Shown: positions 43,065 to 52,026, numbered from the stretch's first letter. The stretch: DNA of 64,000 nucleotides from Actinoalloteichus_B caeruleus (GCF_000718005.1 NZ_JODV01000001.1), one strand, 5' to 3'. The notes: generated by a model from the letters alone, not told the origin. Translations and numbers: made by a program.

Positions 43065-43565
43065 ATGCACCACACCACTCCCCCACCGCCCAGGTCCCAT
43101 GACACGGACTGGCGGATCACCGTGGCCGCCGACCTCGTCCATGCCGGCTCCATGACGGCCATCACGTGCCGGTTGGAGATCGACCCGCTCCGGCTGCTGG
43201 CCCTCACCCTGCACACGACCACCATCGCCCTCGCGCCGTCCCAGGCCCGGACACTCGCGGAGCTCATCACCGACGCCCGGTCGGGCACGGTCGTCGGACT
43301 GACAGCGGAAAAGTGTCTGGTCACCCACCTGAACTGCGTGCCGGGGGGCAAGCTGGTCCGGCCGGGGGCAGGAGGGGACGGTGACCTCGTCGCGCTGGAC
43401 ACCCTCGACACCGAGCACCCGGTCGCGCTCCTCCTCGCGCGGACCGACGCGAACGAGCTGGCTCACGGCCTGCTCGAAGGTTGCTCAACCCTGGACGGCC
43501 TGGACTGGCGAACCATCCACCCACCCCAGGTATCCGCATCCCACGGCGACCACGAGACGACGTGA
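43065..43565 (+). CDS. Unknown protein, second of a tandem related pair
   Basis: The 166-residue protein resembles the preceding gene product. IALAPSQARTLAELITDARSGT lines up with IGLARDEARRLATALRTGT of the first protein, and a second diverged copy follows near residues 130-150. A weak GGAGATTCCG site lies before ATG 43065. The pair sits beyond the XRE-DUF397 genes, reading the opposite way. I infer an accessory module, but not its function. Confidence 0.68.
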   Translation: MHHTTPPPPRSHDTDWRITVAADLVHAGSMTAITCRLEIDPLRLLALTLHTTTIALAPSQARTLAELITDARSGTVVGLTAEKCLVTHLNCVPGGKLVRPGAGGDGDLVALDTLDTEHPVALLLARTDANELAHGLLEGCSTLDGLDWRTIHPPQVSASHGDHETT

Positions 43566-44042
43566 CGATGTGACGACGCACCCCCTAGCGGGACCTCCCC
43601 GAGGCAGCACTGGGACTCACCGCGTCCCACTACGCCAGCGGTACCCGCACCACATTCCCGTCGAGTCGTGGAGACAGGAAACGGACGGCCAGTCGGACCG
43701 CCTTCAACCCCACGTCCCATCGGTCTCGAACGCGGGAGGAGGCGACCCGAAGGGACCACCAACGCCGGGACCGCGACGTTGACGAGGACGTCGTACAGCG
43801 ACACCACCCGGACCGTCGGGAATGCCACCGGGCACACATCCGAGGAGGACGGAGACGTTCCCACCACCAGGGTGATCGCGGGCGATGGCGCGCAGGTTCG
43901 CGAACCGAAGGGGCAGCAGGGCGCCCAACGGGACGAACAGCAGTACGTCACCGGCCGCGGCGACGTCCTTCGCCTTCGGCGACCAGCGGCCGCCACCCTC
44001 CCAGGCGGCGGGGGCGGCGGGCCGCTCACGGGCGATGAGGGG
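43566..44042. other. Intergenic region with the VanZ-like remnant
   Basis: Apart from the remnant, the stretch from 43566 to 43700 has no supported gene or hairpin. Confidence 0.5.
43700..44010 (-). pseudogene. Frameshifted VanZ-like membrane protein remnant
   Basis: One minus-strand frame reads VLLFVPLGALLPLRFANLR (about 43950-43890). After a change of frame near 43880 another reads AFPTVRVVSLYDVLVNV (about 43825-43775). Together they match the VanZ pattern of a Phe-x-Pro-x-Gly helix followed by P-x-R-x-x-x-x-x-D-V-x-x-N. The N-terminal helix and the end are missing. Both truncation and frameshift argue for a decayed gene. Confidence 0.6.
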
Positions 44043-44906
44043 TCAGCCCACCTCGCTGTCCAGGGGACGGAGGAGGGCGTGCAGCTCGGGCAGCACGATC
44101 CGGTCCGCGTCCAGCCAGTCCAGTCCGTCCAGTTCCTCCCCGGATACCCAGCGCAGCCCCTGGTGCTCCACGGCGGTGGGCTCCGCCGAGCCCTCGGCCA
44201 GCACCGCCTCGTACAGCCGGAGGACGGACCCGCCGGGCAGCGGGAGATCCGGTCCGACCCGGTCGAGCACGGTCACCTCCGCGCCCAGCTCCTCCGCGCA
44301 CTCCCGGCGCAGGGCGTCCCAGTCGGTCTCGCCGCTCTCCACCCGCCCGCCCGGGAGCTCCCAACGTCCCGCGACCTCGACGGGGAACGAACGCCGCTGG
44401 GTGAGCAACCGACCGTCCCGCACGATCGCGGCACCCACCACCCGCCGGGCCGCCCCGAGTTCCCGCGCCCGGTCCCGGAGCGCCCGTTCCCGAGCCCCCA
44501 ACACCCGCAGCGCCACCCGCCGGCCGATCAGGACGTCGACGAGCCGGCCCAGCGGCCCGAACCGCGTCGTCCACGACACCTCGTCGGTGACGAGGACCCC
44601 GGCCCCGGTGGGAGCGAGGGTGACCTGGTGCTCGAGCCGCTCGAAGAACGGCCCGGGGCGCGAGCGGGAGCGGAAGCCGCTCGCACCCACCTCGGTGAGG
44701 ACCGTGCGCAGCGGGATCCACACCCCGGGCAGCACCCGGACGTGGAAGGAGATCGACTCGTCCGCTCCCAGCAGCCCGGGACCGTCGACGGCCCGCATCC
44801 GCACCCCGGCGGCCGGGTCGTCCACGAACTGCCGGCGGTCGCGGAGGGCGGCGGCCACGGTCTCGGGTTCGGCGTCCACCAACGCGGTGGTTCTCAACAC
44901 GGGCAT
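44043..44906 (-). CDS. SRPBCC-Nudix hydrolase fusion
   Basis: The 287-residue protein has an SRPBCC domain at about 1-145 and a Nudix domain at about 153-280. The Nudix box is intact: Gly187, Glu193, Arg201-Glu202 and Glu205-Glu206 in the G-x5-E-x7-REUxEExGU order. The Nudix half resembles MutT2-type (d)CTP pyrophosphohydrolases, and the mycobacterial mutT2 (Rv1160) lies between pimE/phhB and typA. The SRPBCC half could present a hydrophobic ligand. Separate genes would be the usual state, so the fusion is uncommon. The ATG has no strong ribosome-binding site. Confidence 0.83.
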   Translation of the reverse strand: MPVLRTTALVDAEPETVAAALRDRRQFVDDPAAGVRMRAVDGPGLLGADESISFHVRVLPGVWIPLRTVLTEVGASGFRSRSRPGPFFERLEHQVTLAPTGAGVLVTDEVSWTTRFGPLGRLVDVLIGRRVALRVLGARERALRDRARELGAARRVVGAAIVRDGRLLTQRRSFPVEVAGRWELPGGRVESGETDWDALRRECAEELGAEVTVLDRVGPDLPLPGGSVLRLYEAVLAEGSAEPTAVEHQGLRWVSGEELDGLDWLDADRIVLPELHALLRPLDSEVG

Positions 44907-45155
44907 CCGTCGATGGTGCCGGTGCCTGGGAGGACGCGGACGGCGGGTCGGGCTTCTCCGGGTGGTCGCGGACGCTGGGACGCGGCCTCACGGCGCCCGC
45001 TCCGGCCTGGCCGGCCGGGCTACCGGTTCCGAGTCGAAGCGGTAGGAGCCGGAACGGCCTTCATGCTCGTGGGCCCCGCGCCTCCGCAGGTGCGGACGAC
45101 GCGGATGCGGCGGTCCTCCTCCCACCGGCGCTCCCCCACCGTCACCCCAGGTCGG

Positions 45156-46877
45156 TCACTTCTCGGACGGGTGCGCCGGCCACACCACCTCGAACCGCGC
45201 ACCGCCCTCCGGGGACACCCCGGCCCGCACCCAGCCGCCCCGTCTGGCCACCAGCTCCGCGACCAGGGCGAGACCGAGCCCGGTGCCGCCCTCCTGCCTG
45301 GCCCGGCCGGTGTCGACCCGGTAGAAGCGGTCGAACACCCGGGCCCGGTGCTCCTCGGGGATGCCGGGGCCGTCGTCGTCGACGACCAACCTGACGTGCC
45401 GCCCGGCTGGCAGCACCGTGACCCGGACCAGGACACGGGTGTGCCGCACGGCGTTCGACACCAGGTTCGTGAGCACCCGGTCCACCTCGACCGGGTCGGC
45501 GGCCGCCAGCGCTGGCACCGGCGCGTAGCAGAGCACCACCCGGGGTGGGCGGGGACGTGCCGCCCCCCGTCCCCCGCCCCGGTCCGGGTGTCCCGCGACG
45601 ACCGCCTCGCCGGTACCGTCGTCGACCCCACCGGCGGTGGATCGCTCGTCCACTCCAGCAGCGGGCCACTCGTCGAGTTCGGCGAGGAGCCGGAACGACT
45701 CCTCGGCCTCGTGCGGAGCGGGTGGAGGTCCCCCCGCGAGCTCGACGGCACCGGCCGCCGGGCCGTCGCCGGCGTGGTGGGACGCGGCGCCCGAGTCGGT
45801 CCGAGGGGGAGCCGGCGATCCGGGGGCGGGGACATGCGGTTCGCCGCCGGGCCGGGACGCGGAGGCGTCGGCGGGCCCGCCCGCACCGGGCTCGGGCCTG
45901 GCCGCCGGCCCCTGCTGGTCGAGCCGGTGCCGCCGCGCCACCTGCCGGGCGAGTTCGGCGACGTCGACGGGCACCGGCTCCCGGTACTCGCCAGCGTCGG
46001 ACCTCGCCAACGACAGCATGTCCTCCAACAGGGCGGTGAGCCGGTTGGACTCCGTGACGACCTCGGCCAACACCTCCTGAGCGTCGTCGGGGTCGGGGTA
46101 GGCGAGCGCGACCTCCGCCTGCGCGCGGATCGAGGTCACCGGGGACCGCAGCTCGTGGGCGGCGTCGCCGGTGAACCGGCGCAACCGCGCCACCGCCTCG
46201 TCGCGGCGGGCCAGCAGCCCGTTGAACTCCTCGGCGAGGGTCCGCAGTTCGTCCCTGGCCTCGGGCACCGGGAGGCGACCGCCCGGTGCCAACCCGAGCG
46301 CGGCACGGCGGACCCGGTCGACCGAGCGGAGGGAGCCGCGCACGGCGCCCCAGGTCACCAGCCCCACCACCAGCACCCCGACCCCGGAGCACAGCAGCAG
46401 CACGAGCAGGCCGACCCGGCGCATCTCGCCGTAGCCGGCGAGTTCGACCTCCGCCACCACCAGCCGTTGGGACCCGTCCGGCTGGCTGGTGACCATGCCG
46501 ACGGCCCGGGACACCGTGCCGTACCCGCCCCGGGTGACGAACCGCCCGGTGCGCAGCGCCTCCAGTTCCGGCTCGGACAACCCCAGCACGGGTTGACCGT
46601 CCCGGGGGGCGCCCGCCGTGTCGAGCACGCGCACGGCGGGTCGGTTCAGGGCCGGCGGCACCGAAGGGGGCGGTTGCCCCTCGGAGACGGCGCTGACCGC
46701 GCTCACCAGGGAGCGGCGCAACTCGTCGTCGGCGGAACCCGTCACCATCCGGTCGGCCAGGGCGATGACCACGGTGGACAACGCCGCCATCAACACCAGG
46801 GTGGCGGCCGCGGTGACCAGGGAGATCCTCGCCCACAGGGACCGGCGCGACCACCAGCCACCGACCGGCCCCCTCAC
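45156..46877 (-). CDS. Sensor histidine kinase with long disordered insertion
   Basis: The 573-residue protein has a short N-terminal cytoplasmic part, helix 1, an extracytoplasmic loop of about 110 residues, helix 2, a HAMP domain and a DHp domain with His241 in AAHELRSP. Its ATPase domain has an N-box with Asn475, DDGPGIP and GGTGLGLALV. His to N-box is 234 residues instead of about 100-110. A Pro/Ala/Gly-rich insertion of about 125 residues lies between. GTG 46877 overlaps the response regulator stop by 4 nt. It should phosphorylate that regulator on an envelope signal. Confidence 0.9.
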   Translation of the reverse strand: MRGPVGGWWSRRSLWARISLVTAAATLVLMAALSTVVIALADRMVTGSADDELRRSLVSAVSAVSEGQPPPSVPPALNRPAVRVLDTAGAPRDGQPVLGLSEPELEALRTGRFVTRGGYGTVSRAVGMVTSQPDGSQRLVVAEVELAGYGEMRRVGLLVLLLCSGVGVLVVGLVTWGAVRGSLRSVDRVRRAALGLAPGGRLPVPEARDELRTLAEEFNGLLARRDEAVARLRRFTGDAAHELRSPVTSIRAQAEVALAYPDPDDAQEVLAEVVTESNRLTALLEDMLSLARSDAGEYREPVPVDVAELARQVARRHRLDQQGPAARPEPGAGGPADASASRPGGEPHVPAPGSPAPPRTDSGAASHHAGDGPAAGAVELAGGPPPAPHEAEESFRLLAELDEWPAAGVDERSTAGGVDDGTGEAVVAGHPDRGGGRGAARPRPPRVVLCYAPVPALAAADPVEVDRVLTNLVSNAVRHTRVLVRVTVLPAGRHVRLVVDDDGPGIPEEHRARVFDRFYRVDTGRARQEGGTGLGLALVAELVARRGGWVRAGVSPEGGARFEVVWPAHPSEK

Positions 46878-47617
46878 CGGCGGCCCGGCTCCCCGCCCGG
46901 CGCCGCCGGGGCCAGCGAGGTGTCGGCCAGCTCGGGGCCGCTGATCAGGTAACCGTGCCCGCGCACCGTGCGCAGCAGGTGCCCGGCGCCGACCGCCCGC
47001 AACTTCCGGCGCACGTAGCCCAGGTACACCTCGACGACGTTGCGGGTGGCGGCGGCCTCGTCGCCCCACACCTCGGCCAGCAGCTCGTCCTTCCCGACGA
47101 CCGCCCCGGCCCGGCCCATCAGGACCCGCAGCACCGCGTACTCCCGTGGGCTGAGCCCCACCTCGGCGCCCCGCCACGTGACGCCGCGCACGGCGGTGTC
47201 CAACACAAGTTCGTCGAGCCGGTACACCACGCCCTCCCGCGCGCCCAGCGACTCGGCCCGCCGCAGCACGGCACGCAGCTGGGCCAGCAACACCACGAAC
47301 GAGAACGGCTTGACCAGGTATCCGTCGGCCCCCAGGTCGAGCCCGTCCGCCTGGTCCACCTCCCCGTCCTTCGCGGACACCAGCAGCACCGGGGTGGTGA
47401 TCCCCCTGCGCCGCAGCTCGGCGAGCACCCGGTAACCGGAGAGGCCGGGCATCATGATGTCGAGCAGGATCGCGTCGAACGCCCCCGTCAGCGCCAGGCG
47501 CAACGCGTCCGGTCCCGCCTGGGCGAGCACCACGTCCATGCCCTCCGCGCTGAGGCCCCGGTTCAGGGCCCGCCGCACTCCGGCCTCGTCATCGGCCACC
47601 AACACCCTGGGTTTCAC
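46874..47617 (-). CDS. OmpR/PhoB-family response regulator
   Basis: The 247-residue protein has a receiver domain with acidic pocket ADDE, phospho-acceptor Asp in LLDIMMPG, Ser and Lys in VSAKD and KPF. An OmpR-type winged helix follows (about 130-225). Its gene overlaps that of its kinase. It is divergent from a LolA-like secreted protein gene with an ABC exporter behind it. Paired CTCAGC direct repeats at 11-bp spacing in the divergent promoter fit binding of an OmpR-type dimer. Confidence 0.92.
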   Translation of the reverse strand: MKPRVLVADDEAGVRRALNRGLSAEGMDVVLAQAGPDALRLALTGAFDAILLDIMMPGLSGYRVLAELRRRGITTPVLLVSAKDGEVDQADGLDLGADGYLVKPFSFVVLLAQLRAVLRRAESLGAREGVVYRLDELVLDTAVRGVTWRGAEVGLSPREYAVLRVLMGRAGAVVGKDELLAEVWGDEAAATRNVVEVYLGYVRRKLRAVGAGHLLRTVRGHGYLISGPELADTSLAPAAPGGEPGRR

Positions 47618-47659
47618 GCGTCCAGCATGCCGGTTCCCCCCAGCGGCACCGCCCCTGCT

Positions 47660-47757
47660 CTCAGCGGGCTCTCAGCAAGGCCGGTGACCAGCGCCGACGG
47701 CGGGCTCAGGCGCCGGTGCCCGCCGCCACCGGCCGCGGTTCTCAGCGGGGTCTCAGC
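47660..47757. promoter_or_regulatory. Two CTCAGC direct-repeat boxes in the divergent promoter
   Basis: CTCAGC occurs at 47660-47665 and 47671-47676, and again at 47741-47746 and 47752-47757. Each pair has an 11-bp period, which places both half-sites on one DNA face. One box lies near the response-regulator gene, the other near the LolA-like gene. Confidence 0.6.
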
Positions 47758-47821
47758 CAGCGTCGCCCATCGTGGGAGCAGCGGAACCCGAGGCTGGTTC
47801 CCTGGGAGGAGACTGAACGAC

Positions 47822-48961
47822 ATGGAGAAGCGGAAGCTGACGGTGGCCGGCGCGGTCGCCGGCACCGTCCTGGGCGCCGGCGGGCTGGTGTGGCTGGGCG
47901 TCCCGGCGGGCGCGAGCCAGTCGCCGGCGCTGCCGGAGGTGAGCGCGGAGGACCTGATCGAGTCCGTCCTGACGGTCCAGCCGCAGGCGCTCGGGGGAAC
48001 GGTCCAGGTCGAGAACGACCTGGGGCTCCCGTCCATCCCCGGGCTCGAACTCCCGGCCGGGGTCGGCGCGGGGACGAGCAGCGCGCAGGTGTGGTCGGAC
48101 GGCGGGGAACGCTTCCGGCTGGCGGTGCGCCACAGGGGTGGTGAGGACGTCCTCGTCGGCGACGGGCGGAACATCTGGTCCTGGAACTCGGAGGAACGCA
48201 CCGCCACCCGAGACGACGTCGGCGGCGCCGACCGCGCCACCGAGGGCCACCCGGAGCTGGCGGATACCGACCCGGCGTCGGTGGCGGCCGAACTCACCGC
48301 CCTGCTGCGGGAGGACAGCGGCGTCGCGGTGGACGGTACCGCCGAGGTCGCCGGTCGCGCCGCGTACGAACTGGTCCTCGCCCCGTCCCCGGAACAGCGC
48401 AGCCTGGTGCGGGAGGTGCGGATCGCCGTCGACGGCGACACCCGCATGCCACTGCGGGTGTCGGTGCTGGCCAACGGCACGGAGACCCCCGCGTTCCAGG
48501 TGGGGTTCACCGAACTCGACCTGGGTGAGCAGGACGAGTCCCTGTTCGAGTTCGACCCGCCGGCCGGCTCGCTCGTCGAGGAGCGGGACGCGGAGGCGCC
48601 GGCGGAGGACGCCCCGCACGCGCTGCCGGAGGGTGTGGACCCGGCGGAGGTGACGCCCACCCTGCACGGCGCCGGCTGGGAGAGCGTCGTCATCGCCCAG
48701 TCCCCGGTCGGGCTGTCCCCCGATGGCCTTCGGGACACCCTCGACGGGATTGACACCGACGAGTGGGACGAGGACGAGCTGGCGGGGATGGACCCCGCCG
48801 ACCTGCTGGACCAGGTCGGTGAGCGGGTGACCGGCGAGTGGGGCGAGGGCTACCTCGTCGAGACCAGACTGCTGACCGTGCTGCTCGTCGAGGACGGACG
48901 GGTCGCCGCCGGCGCGGTGCCCGCCCAGGTCCTGACCGAGGCGTTGGCGGCCCAGCGGTGA
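47822..48961 (+). CDS. Secreted LolA/RseB-like protein
   Basis: The 379-residue protein has a signal-type N-terminus (KRKLTVAG plus a hydrophobic helix with cleavage near GASQSP). A LolA/RseB-like beta-sheet fold follows that in this family binds lipids or lipoproteins. Actinomycete homologues (DUF2092-like) often accompany two-component systems and ABC exporters, as here. It may be the signal-binding partner of the kinase; this is inferred. GGGAGGAGA lies 11 nt before ATG 47822. The stop overlaps the ABC ATPase start (GTGA). Confidence 0.8.
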   Translation: MEKRKLTVAGAVAGTVLGAGGLVWLGVPAGASQSPALPEVSAEDLIESVLTVQPQALGGTVQVENDLGLPSIPGLELPAGVGAGTSSAQVWSDGGERFRLAVRHRGGEDVLVGDGRNIWSWNSEERTATRDDVGGADRATEGHPELADTDPASVAAELTALLREDSGVAVDGTAEVAGRAAYELVLAPSPEQRSLVREVRIAVDGDTRMPLRVSVLANGTETPAFQVGFTELDLGEQDESLFEFDPPAGSLVEERDAEAPAEDAPHALPEGVDPAEVTPTLHGAGWESVVIAQSPVGLSPDGLRDTLDGIDTDEWDEDELAGMDPADLLDQVGERVTGEWGEGYLVETRLLTVLLVEDGRVAAGAVPAQVLTEALAAQR

Positions 48962-49968
48962 GGACGCGTGACGCGGTGGTGGCGGAGGGATCCGCCACCA
49001 CCCCCTCCCAGGACGCGCCCGGTGCGCCGGTCGAGTACGCGGCCCGCACCCGGGGCCTGCGCAAGGTCTACGGCGGAACGGTGGCGGTGGACGGCGTCGA
49101 CCTCGACGTGCCCGCCGGATCGGTGCTCGGCATGTTGGGCCCGAACGGTTCGGGCAAGACCACCACCATCCGCATGCTGCTCGGGTTGACGACACCCACC
49201 TCGGGTTCCGTCGAGCTCCTCGGCCGGCCGCTGCCCGAACGGGCCGGTGACGTGCTGCCCGCCGTGGGGGCGATGGTCGAGGGCCCGGGCTTCTACCCGT
49301 TCCTGTCCGGTCGGGACAACCTGCTGCGCTTCGCCGCGATGGAACCGCTGCTCCCGAGCGGCTCCGTGCGGGTCGCCGTCGCCGACGCCCTGGAGCGGGT
49401 GGGGCTGGCCGACGCCGCCCGGCGGCGGTACCGCGGCTACTCGCTGGGCATGAAGCAACGGTTGGGGCTGGCCGCCGCGCTCCTCGTGCCCCGCAGGCTG
49501 GTGGTGCTGGACGAGCCCACCAACGGCCTGGACCCGGCCGGGACCCGGGAGATCCGCCGGATGATCGGTGAGCTGCGGGGGTCGGGGACCACGGTCATCG
49601 TCTCCTCCCACCTGCTCGCCGAGATCGAGGCGGTGTGCACCCACGTGGCGGTGCTCAGCCGGGGGAGCCTGCTGGCCCAGGGTGACCTGGCCACCTTGCT
49701 GGAGGCGGGCGGGCCGGCCCTGCTCGTCACCACCCCGGACCGCGACGCCGCCGTGACGGCCCTGCTCACCGAGGGCGTGTCGGCACGGCGCTCGTCCGAA
49801 GGGGTCCGCGTCGAACTCACCGGCACCTCCGCGCCGCGCGTGGTCGCCGCGCTCGTCAGGTCCGACGTCGAGGTGCACGAGGTCCGCCGCGAACGTGCCG
49901 GCCTGGAGGACTTCTTCACCCAGCTCACCGAGGGCGTGAGCGCGACAACCGAGGGAGAGGGCCCGTGA
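48958..49968 (+). CDS. ABC-2 type transporter ATP-binding protein
   Basis: The 336-residue ATPase has Walker A GPNGSGKTTT, signature YSLGMKQRLGLAAAL, Walker B LVVLDEP and switch His in SSHLL. A C-terminal domain typical of export ATPases follows. It is translationally coupled to the LolA-like gene in front and to the permease behind by 4-nt overlaps. The cargo is unknown; similar sets export antimicrobial peptides or lipids. Confidence 0.9.
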   Translation: MRTRDAVVAEGSATTPSQDAPGAPVEYAARTRGLRKVYGGTVAVDGVDLDVPAGSVLGMLGPNGSGKTTTIRMLLGLTTPTSGSVELLGRPLPERAGDVLPAVGAMVEGPGFYPFLSGRDNLLRFAAMEPLLPSGSVRVAVADALERVGLADAARRRYRGYSLGMKQRLGLAAALLVPRRLVVLDEPTNGLDPAGTREIRRMIGELRGSGTTVIVSSHLLAEIEAVCTHVAVLSRGSLLAQGDLATLLEAGGPALLVTTPDRDAAVTALLTEGVSARRSSEGVRVELTGTSAPRVVAALVRSDVEVHEVRRERAGLEDFFTQLTEGVSATTEGEGP

Positions 49969-50858
49969 CCGCGCTGGACACCGACCCGGAACGCACCACC
50001 ACCGGCTTCGCCCCCGACCCGGCTCTGGGAGGCGCATCGTCCGGGCGGACCGCCGCCCCCCTGCTCCGGGTGCTGTTGTCGGAGATCACCTGGGTGCTGC
50101 GCCGCCCCCGCACTCTGGTCATGATCGGGTTGATCGCCCTCATCCCGGTGCTGGTCGGGGTGGGCATCGCGTTGTCGGGCGATGGCATGAGCGGCGGCAT
50201 CACCGCCCTGCTGTCCGGCAACGGCCTCCTCCTCCCGGTGGCGTCGATGGGGATGCTGCTGATGATGGCGCTACCCGTCGCCGCCTCCTTCACCGCTGCG
50301 GACGCCTTCGCCGGGGAGTCCGCGCACGGCACCCTGCGGGCGCTGCTGCTCGCCCCGATCAGCCGGCCCCGGCTGATCCTGGTGAAGTCCCTCGGCGTCC
50401 TGTCCGCGATCACCGCCACGATCGTGGTGACGACGCTGGTGGCGATCGTCGCCGGGCTGCTGCTGCTCGGCGGGAGCGGTTTCCTGACGGTGTCCGGTAC
50501 GACGCTGCCGTTCGGCGTCGGCCTGGGCAGGGTGGCGCTCATCGCCGGGTACGTGGTGCTCCAGCTGGCCGCGTTCGCCTCCCTGGCGCTGGCGCTGTCG
50601 GCGTGCACGGAACACCCGTTGCTGTCCCTGGTGGGCGCGATGGGGGCGCTGATCACCTTCCAGATCGTCGGCCTGATCCCCGCGCTGGACTTCCTCACCC
50701 CCTACCTGCTCACCACCGGGTGGCAGGAGGCGCTCATCGAACCGCTGCGGGACCCGATGGCACTGGACGTGATGGCCGAGTCGTCGGCGCGGGCCCTGTG
50801 CTACCTGCTGATCGGCCTCTCGCTGACCACGCTGCGGGTGGTCACGAAGGACTCGTGA
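49965..50858 (+). CDS. ABC-2 type transporter permease
   Basis: This 297-residue protein has about six membrane helices, with the typical FAGESAHGTLRALLLAPISRPRL coupling segment between helices 2 and 3. Its GTG start overlaps the ATPase stop. Together they form a full exporter downstream of the secreted LolA-like protein. The gene ends convergent to the thiamine transporter operon. Confidence 0.88.
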   Translation: MTALDTDPERTTTGFAPDPALGGASSGRTAAPLLRVLLSEITWVLRRPRTLVMIGLIALIPVLVGVGIALSGDGMSGGITALLSGNGLLLPVASMGMLLMMALPVAASFTAADAFAGESAHGTLRALLLAPISRPRLILVKSLGVLSAITATIVVTTLVAIVAGLLLLGGSGFLTVSGTTLPFGVGLGRVALIAGYVVLQLAAFASLALALSACTEHPLLSLVGAMGALITFQIVGLIPALDFLTPYLLTTGWQEALIEPLRDPMALDVMAESSARALCYLLIGLSLTTLRVVTKDS

Positions 50859-50985
50859 CCACCGGACCGGACCAGGGGCCGCCCTGGCACGCCGGGGCGG
50901 GGGGAGGACGCGATCGGTCCAGCCGCGCGGGCGGGGAGGGCGCCCCGGCCCGCCCCTCGGCACCGGTTCCGCGCGCGACGGCGCC

Positions 50986-52026
50986 TCAACCGGCCAGCAC
51001 GGCCACCGCGTCCGGGTCGAGGGTGAGCCGGACCCGCTCCCCCACCTCCGGCACCCCGGCGAAGGGCGTGCTGGCCTGCACCTCTCCCCCGTCGGCAACC
51101 CGCACCAGGAGGCGGACGTGGTCACGCTGGTGCACCCGCCGCAGGACCTCGCCGCTGGCCTCCACGTCGGTCCCGCCGCCCCGGTCGGCTCGGGTGACCC
51201 GCACCGCCGAGGCCCGCAGTCCCAGCCGGACCGCGCCGTCGGGCACGTCACCGGGCACCCTGACCCGACCGAGGACCGACTCGGCCCAGCCGTCGCGCAC
51301 CGTGGCCGACACCAGTCGGGAACAGCCGAGGAACCGGGCCACCCGCTCGTCCGCCGGGCGCCGCCACACCCGCTCCGGACCGTCGACCTGGCGGATCTGG
51401 CCCTCGGACATCACCGCCACCTGGTCGGCGAGGGTGAACGCCTCGTCGTGGTCGTGCGTCACGACCAGCGCGGTGGTCCCGGTCTCGGTGAGCACCCTGG
51501 CCAGGTCGACCGCCAGCTGGTCCCGCAGCTCGCGGTCCAGCGCGGACAGCGGTTCGTCCAGCAGCAACAAGCGGGGGCGGGGCGCGAGCGCCCTGGCCAG
51601 GGCCACCCGCTGCTGCTCACCCCCGGACAACTGGGTCACCCGCCGCCGCTCGTAGCCGGCCAGGCCCACCAGCTCCAGCAGCTCGGCGACCCGCGCGTCC
51701 CGGACCGCCCGGTCGGCGCCGGCCATCCGGAGACCGAACGCGACGTTGCCGGCGACGGTCCGGTGGGGGAAGAGCTGGCCGTCCTGGAACACCAACCCGA
51801 AGGCACGGCGGTGCACCGGCGTCCCGGCCAGGTCCACGCCGTCCCAGCACACCCGCCCCCGCGCCACCGCCTCCAACCCGGCCACCGCGCGGAGCAGGGT
51901 CGACTTGCCGCAGCCGGACGGCCCCAGCAACGCCAGGACCCCGCCGTCCGGCACCGACAGGTCGACCGACCGGACCGCCAGCACCTCGCCGTAGCGGACC
52001 GTGAGACCGCGAACCGTGAGCGTCAC
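50986..52026 (-). CDS. thiQ: Thiamine-type ABC transporter ATP-binding protein
   Basis: The 346-residue ATPase has Walker A GPSGCGKST, signature LSGGEQQRVALARAL, Walker B LLLLDEP and VTHDHDE, plus a C-terminal TOBE-like domain (about 240-340). It belongs to the ferric-iron/spermidine/thiamine importer class. The TPP riboswitch in front of this operon makes thiamine the likely substrate. The gene is separated from thiP by 91 nt. Confidence 0.87.
   Translation of the reverse strand: MTLTVRGLTVRYGEVLAVRSVDLSVPDGGVLALLGPSGCGKSTLLRAVAGLEAVARGRVCWDGVDLAGTPVHRRAFGLVFQDGQLFPHRTVAGNVAFGLRMAGADRAVRDARVAELLELVGLAGYERRRVTQLSGGEQQRVALARALAPRPRLLLLDEPLSALDRELRDQLAVDLARVLTETGTTALVVTHDHDEAFTLADQVAVMSEGQIRQVDGPERVWRRPADERVARFLGCSRLVSATVRDGWAESVLGRVRVPGDVPDGAVRLGLRASAVRVTRADRGGGTDVEASGEVLRRVHQRDHVRLLVRVADGGEVQASTPFAGVPEVGERVRLTLDPDAVAVLAG

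Noticed and set aside
43668..46952. Long plus-strand open frame of about 1090 codons
   Set aside because: It crosses the Nudix and histidine kinase genes in antisense and has no recognisable domain.
50929..50955. Possible terminator GGGCGGG/CCCGCCC between the ABC permease and thiQ genes
   Set aside because: Only 7-bp arms in a run of G and C where such matches are expected by chance.
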